From positions 62,001 to 126,000 of the forward strand of contig CAVZYN010000006.1 of the NCBI GenBank assembly GCA_963779515.1: a DNA stretch of 64,000 bases, in the 5' to 3' direction. Origin of the DNA: CAVZYN01 sp963779515 (GTDB lineage Bacteria; Pseudomonadota; Alphaproteobacteria; Rhizobiales; Hyphomicrobiaceae). This document shows positions 63,313-64,000 of this stretch, in pieces. The number at the start of each line of letters is the position of its first letter. The first letter of the stretch is position 1. Both the position numbers and the translations under genes were made by a program. Under the pieces are notes generated by a model that did no database searches, was not told where the DNA came from, and saw only the letters and a list, made by a program, of their open reading frames with translations.

Positions 63313-64000
63313 ATGACCAGTCTCACCGACTTGATCACATGCGCGCATGGCCTGGCGGACGCCTCGGGAAAAGTCATCCTGCCGCATTTTCGCACGGCTC
63401 TTGCAATCGACAACAAAGCGCGCTCGGGTTTCGACCCGGTCACGATTGCCGACACCGCGGCGGAAAAAACCATCCGCTCGGCGCTCGCCAAACAGTACCC
63501 CGACCACGGCATCATCGGCGAGGAATTCGGCACCAGCGACGGTGTCAGCCGTTACCGGTGGATCATCGATCCCATCGACGGCACGCGCGCATTCATGATG
63601 GGTTTGCCGCTGTGGGGAACGCTGATCGGCGTCCTCGACAAGGAGACGCCCGTTGTCGGCATGATGGACCAGCCCTTCACCCAGGAACGCTTCTGGGCCG
63701 GTTCGCGCGGCGGCGCGCACTACCGGCGCGGAGACGGAAAACCGCAACGGCTGACAACGCGCAAAACGTCGGCACTCGAGACCGCCATCCTGGCCGCGAC
63801 CACCCCAGACATGTTTCAATCGAGAGCCGAGAAGGCTGGCTTTTCCCGCGTCTCCAAACGCGTCCGCATGACTCGCTTTGGCGGCGATTGCTACGCCTAT
63901 TGCCTGCTCGCCGCCGGCCATATTGATCTCGTCGTCGAGGCAAACCTCAAGGCCGTCGATATTGTGCCGCTCATTCCAATCATCGAGCAAGCGGGCGGAC
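63313..64000 (+). CDS. Inositol monophosphatase family protein (histidinol-phosphatase / SuhB-like), cut by window end
   Basis: 229 residues visible from ATG 63313. Metal-binding IGEEFG (~residue 71), WIIDPIDGTRAFMMGLPLWG (~residue 90, the signature DPIDGT), and the C-terminal FGGDCYAYCLLAAGHIDLVVE with ADIVPLIPIIEQAGG-like ending. The MTRFGGDCYAYCLLAAG form is typical of the HisN-type histidinol-phosphatase subfamily of alphaproteobacteria. Mg-dependent cytosolic phosphatase. Confidence 0.88.
   Translation, partial: MTSLTDLITCAHGLADASGKVILPHFRTALAIDNKARSGFDPVTIADTAAEKTIRSALAKQYPDHGIIGEEFGTSDGVSRYRWIIDPIDGTRAFMMGLPLWGTLIGVLDKETPVVGMMDQPFTQERFWAGSRGGAHYRRGDGKPQRLTTRKTSALETAILAATTPDMFQSRAEKAGFSRVSKRVRMTRFGGDCYAYCLLAAGHIDLVVEANLKAVDIVPLIPIIEQAGG

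Overview
The window reads as a chromosomal segment of a GC-rich alphaproteobacterium, most likely Hyphomicrobiales (Bradyrhizobium/Xanthobacteraceae-like). This rests on recognisable gene content and order: a SUV3-like helicase, an S4 RNA-binding protein, FdxA and a CarD regulator in one run; CpdR divergent from an N-formylglutamate amidohydrolase; rpmJ beside a TPR protein; and paired minus-strand small RNAs upstream of an inositol-monophosphatase-family gene. The genus call is an inference; no rRNA is present.

Layout. 1-9.75 kb is an accessory island of about 14 short plus-strand genes. Several fall in families typical of toxin-immunity loci (DUF1963/YwqG, DUF4375, DUF4279, GAD-like/DUF1851, SUKH plus ankyrin repeats). 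Small membrane or secreted proteins and unknowns fill the rest, and no toxin is visible. 9.9-13.1 kb has a hydroxyisobutyrate-dehydrogenase-family enzyme, a Gly/His-rich secreted repeat protein and a frameshifted ParA. 13.2-20.5 kb (minus) is a peptide/oligosaccharide-type ABC operon ending in a GH51 arabinofuranosidase, which suggests uptake and cleavage of arabino-oligosaccharides. 20.6-25.6 kb is an NMT1-type ABC uptake locus split around an IclR regulator, with an SDR and an EthD-like protein. A tRNA-Gly follows.

26-34 kb is a core block: DUF3108, helicase, S4 protein, FdxA, and CarD with a very long Lys/Ala/Pro tail. 34.3-39 kb holds a GntR regulator divergent from a TRAP transporter and a shikimate/quinate dehydrogenase, probably import and oxidation of an alicyclic acid. 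39-46.5 kb has a nuclease-like protein, a GST, a MerR regulator, two type II toxin-antitoxin pairs, and a pair of polyprenyl-phosphate-type glycosyltransferase and GT87-like membrane genes. 46.6-54.5 kb carries a dienelactone hydrolase, a RimK-type protease, a frameshifted CapD-like epimerase, a MATE pump, RecR, an aldehyde dehydrogenase and a monooxygenase. 54.7-59.6 kb is eroded: two truncated genes fused tail to tail, dispersed repeats, a split hydrolase and a 1.1-kb gene-poor stretch of palindromic repeats. 59.6-64 kb returns to core genes (TPR, rpmJ, tRNA-Val, cpdR, amidohydrolase, two tandem sRNAs, HisN/SuhB-like, cut by the window end).

At least eight otherwise well-conserved genes are broken by single indels, several in short homopolymer or dinucleotide runs. 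One gene carries a +1 followed by a compensating -1. This pattern must be resolved (read errors versus real decay) before any of these is called a pseudogene in the organism.
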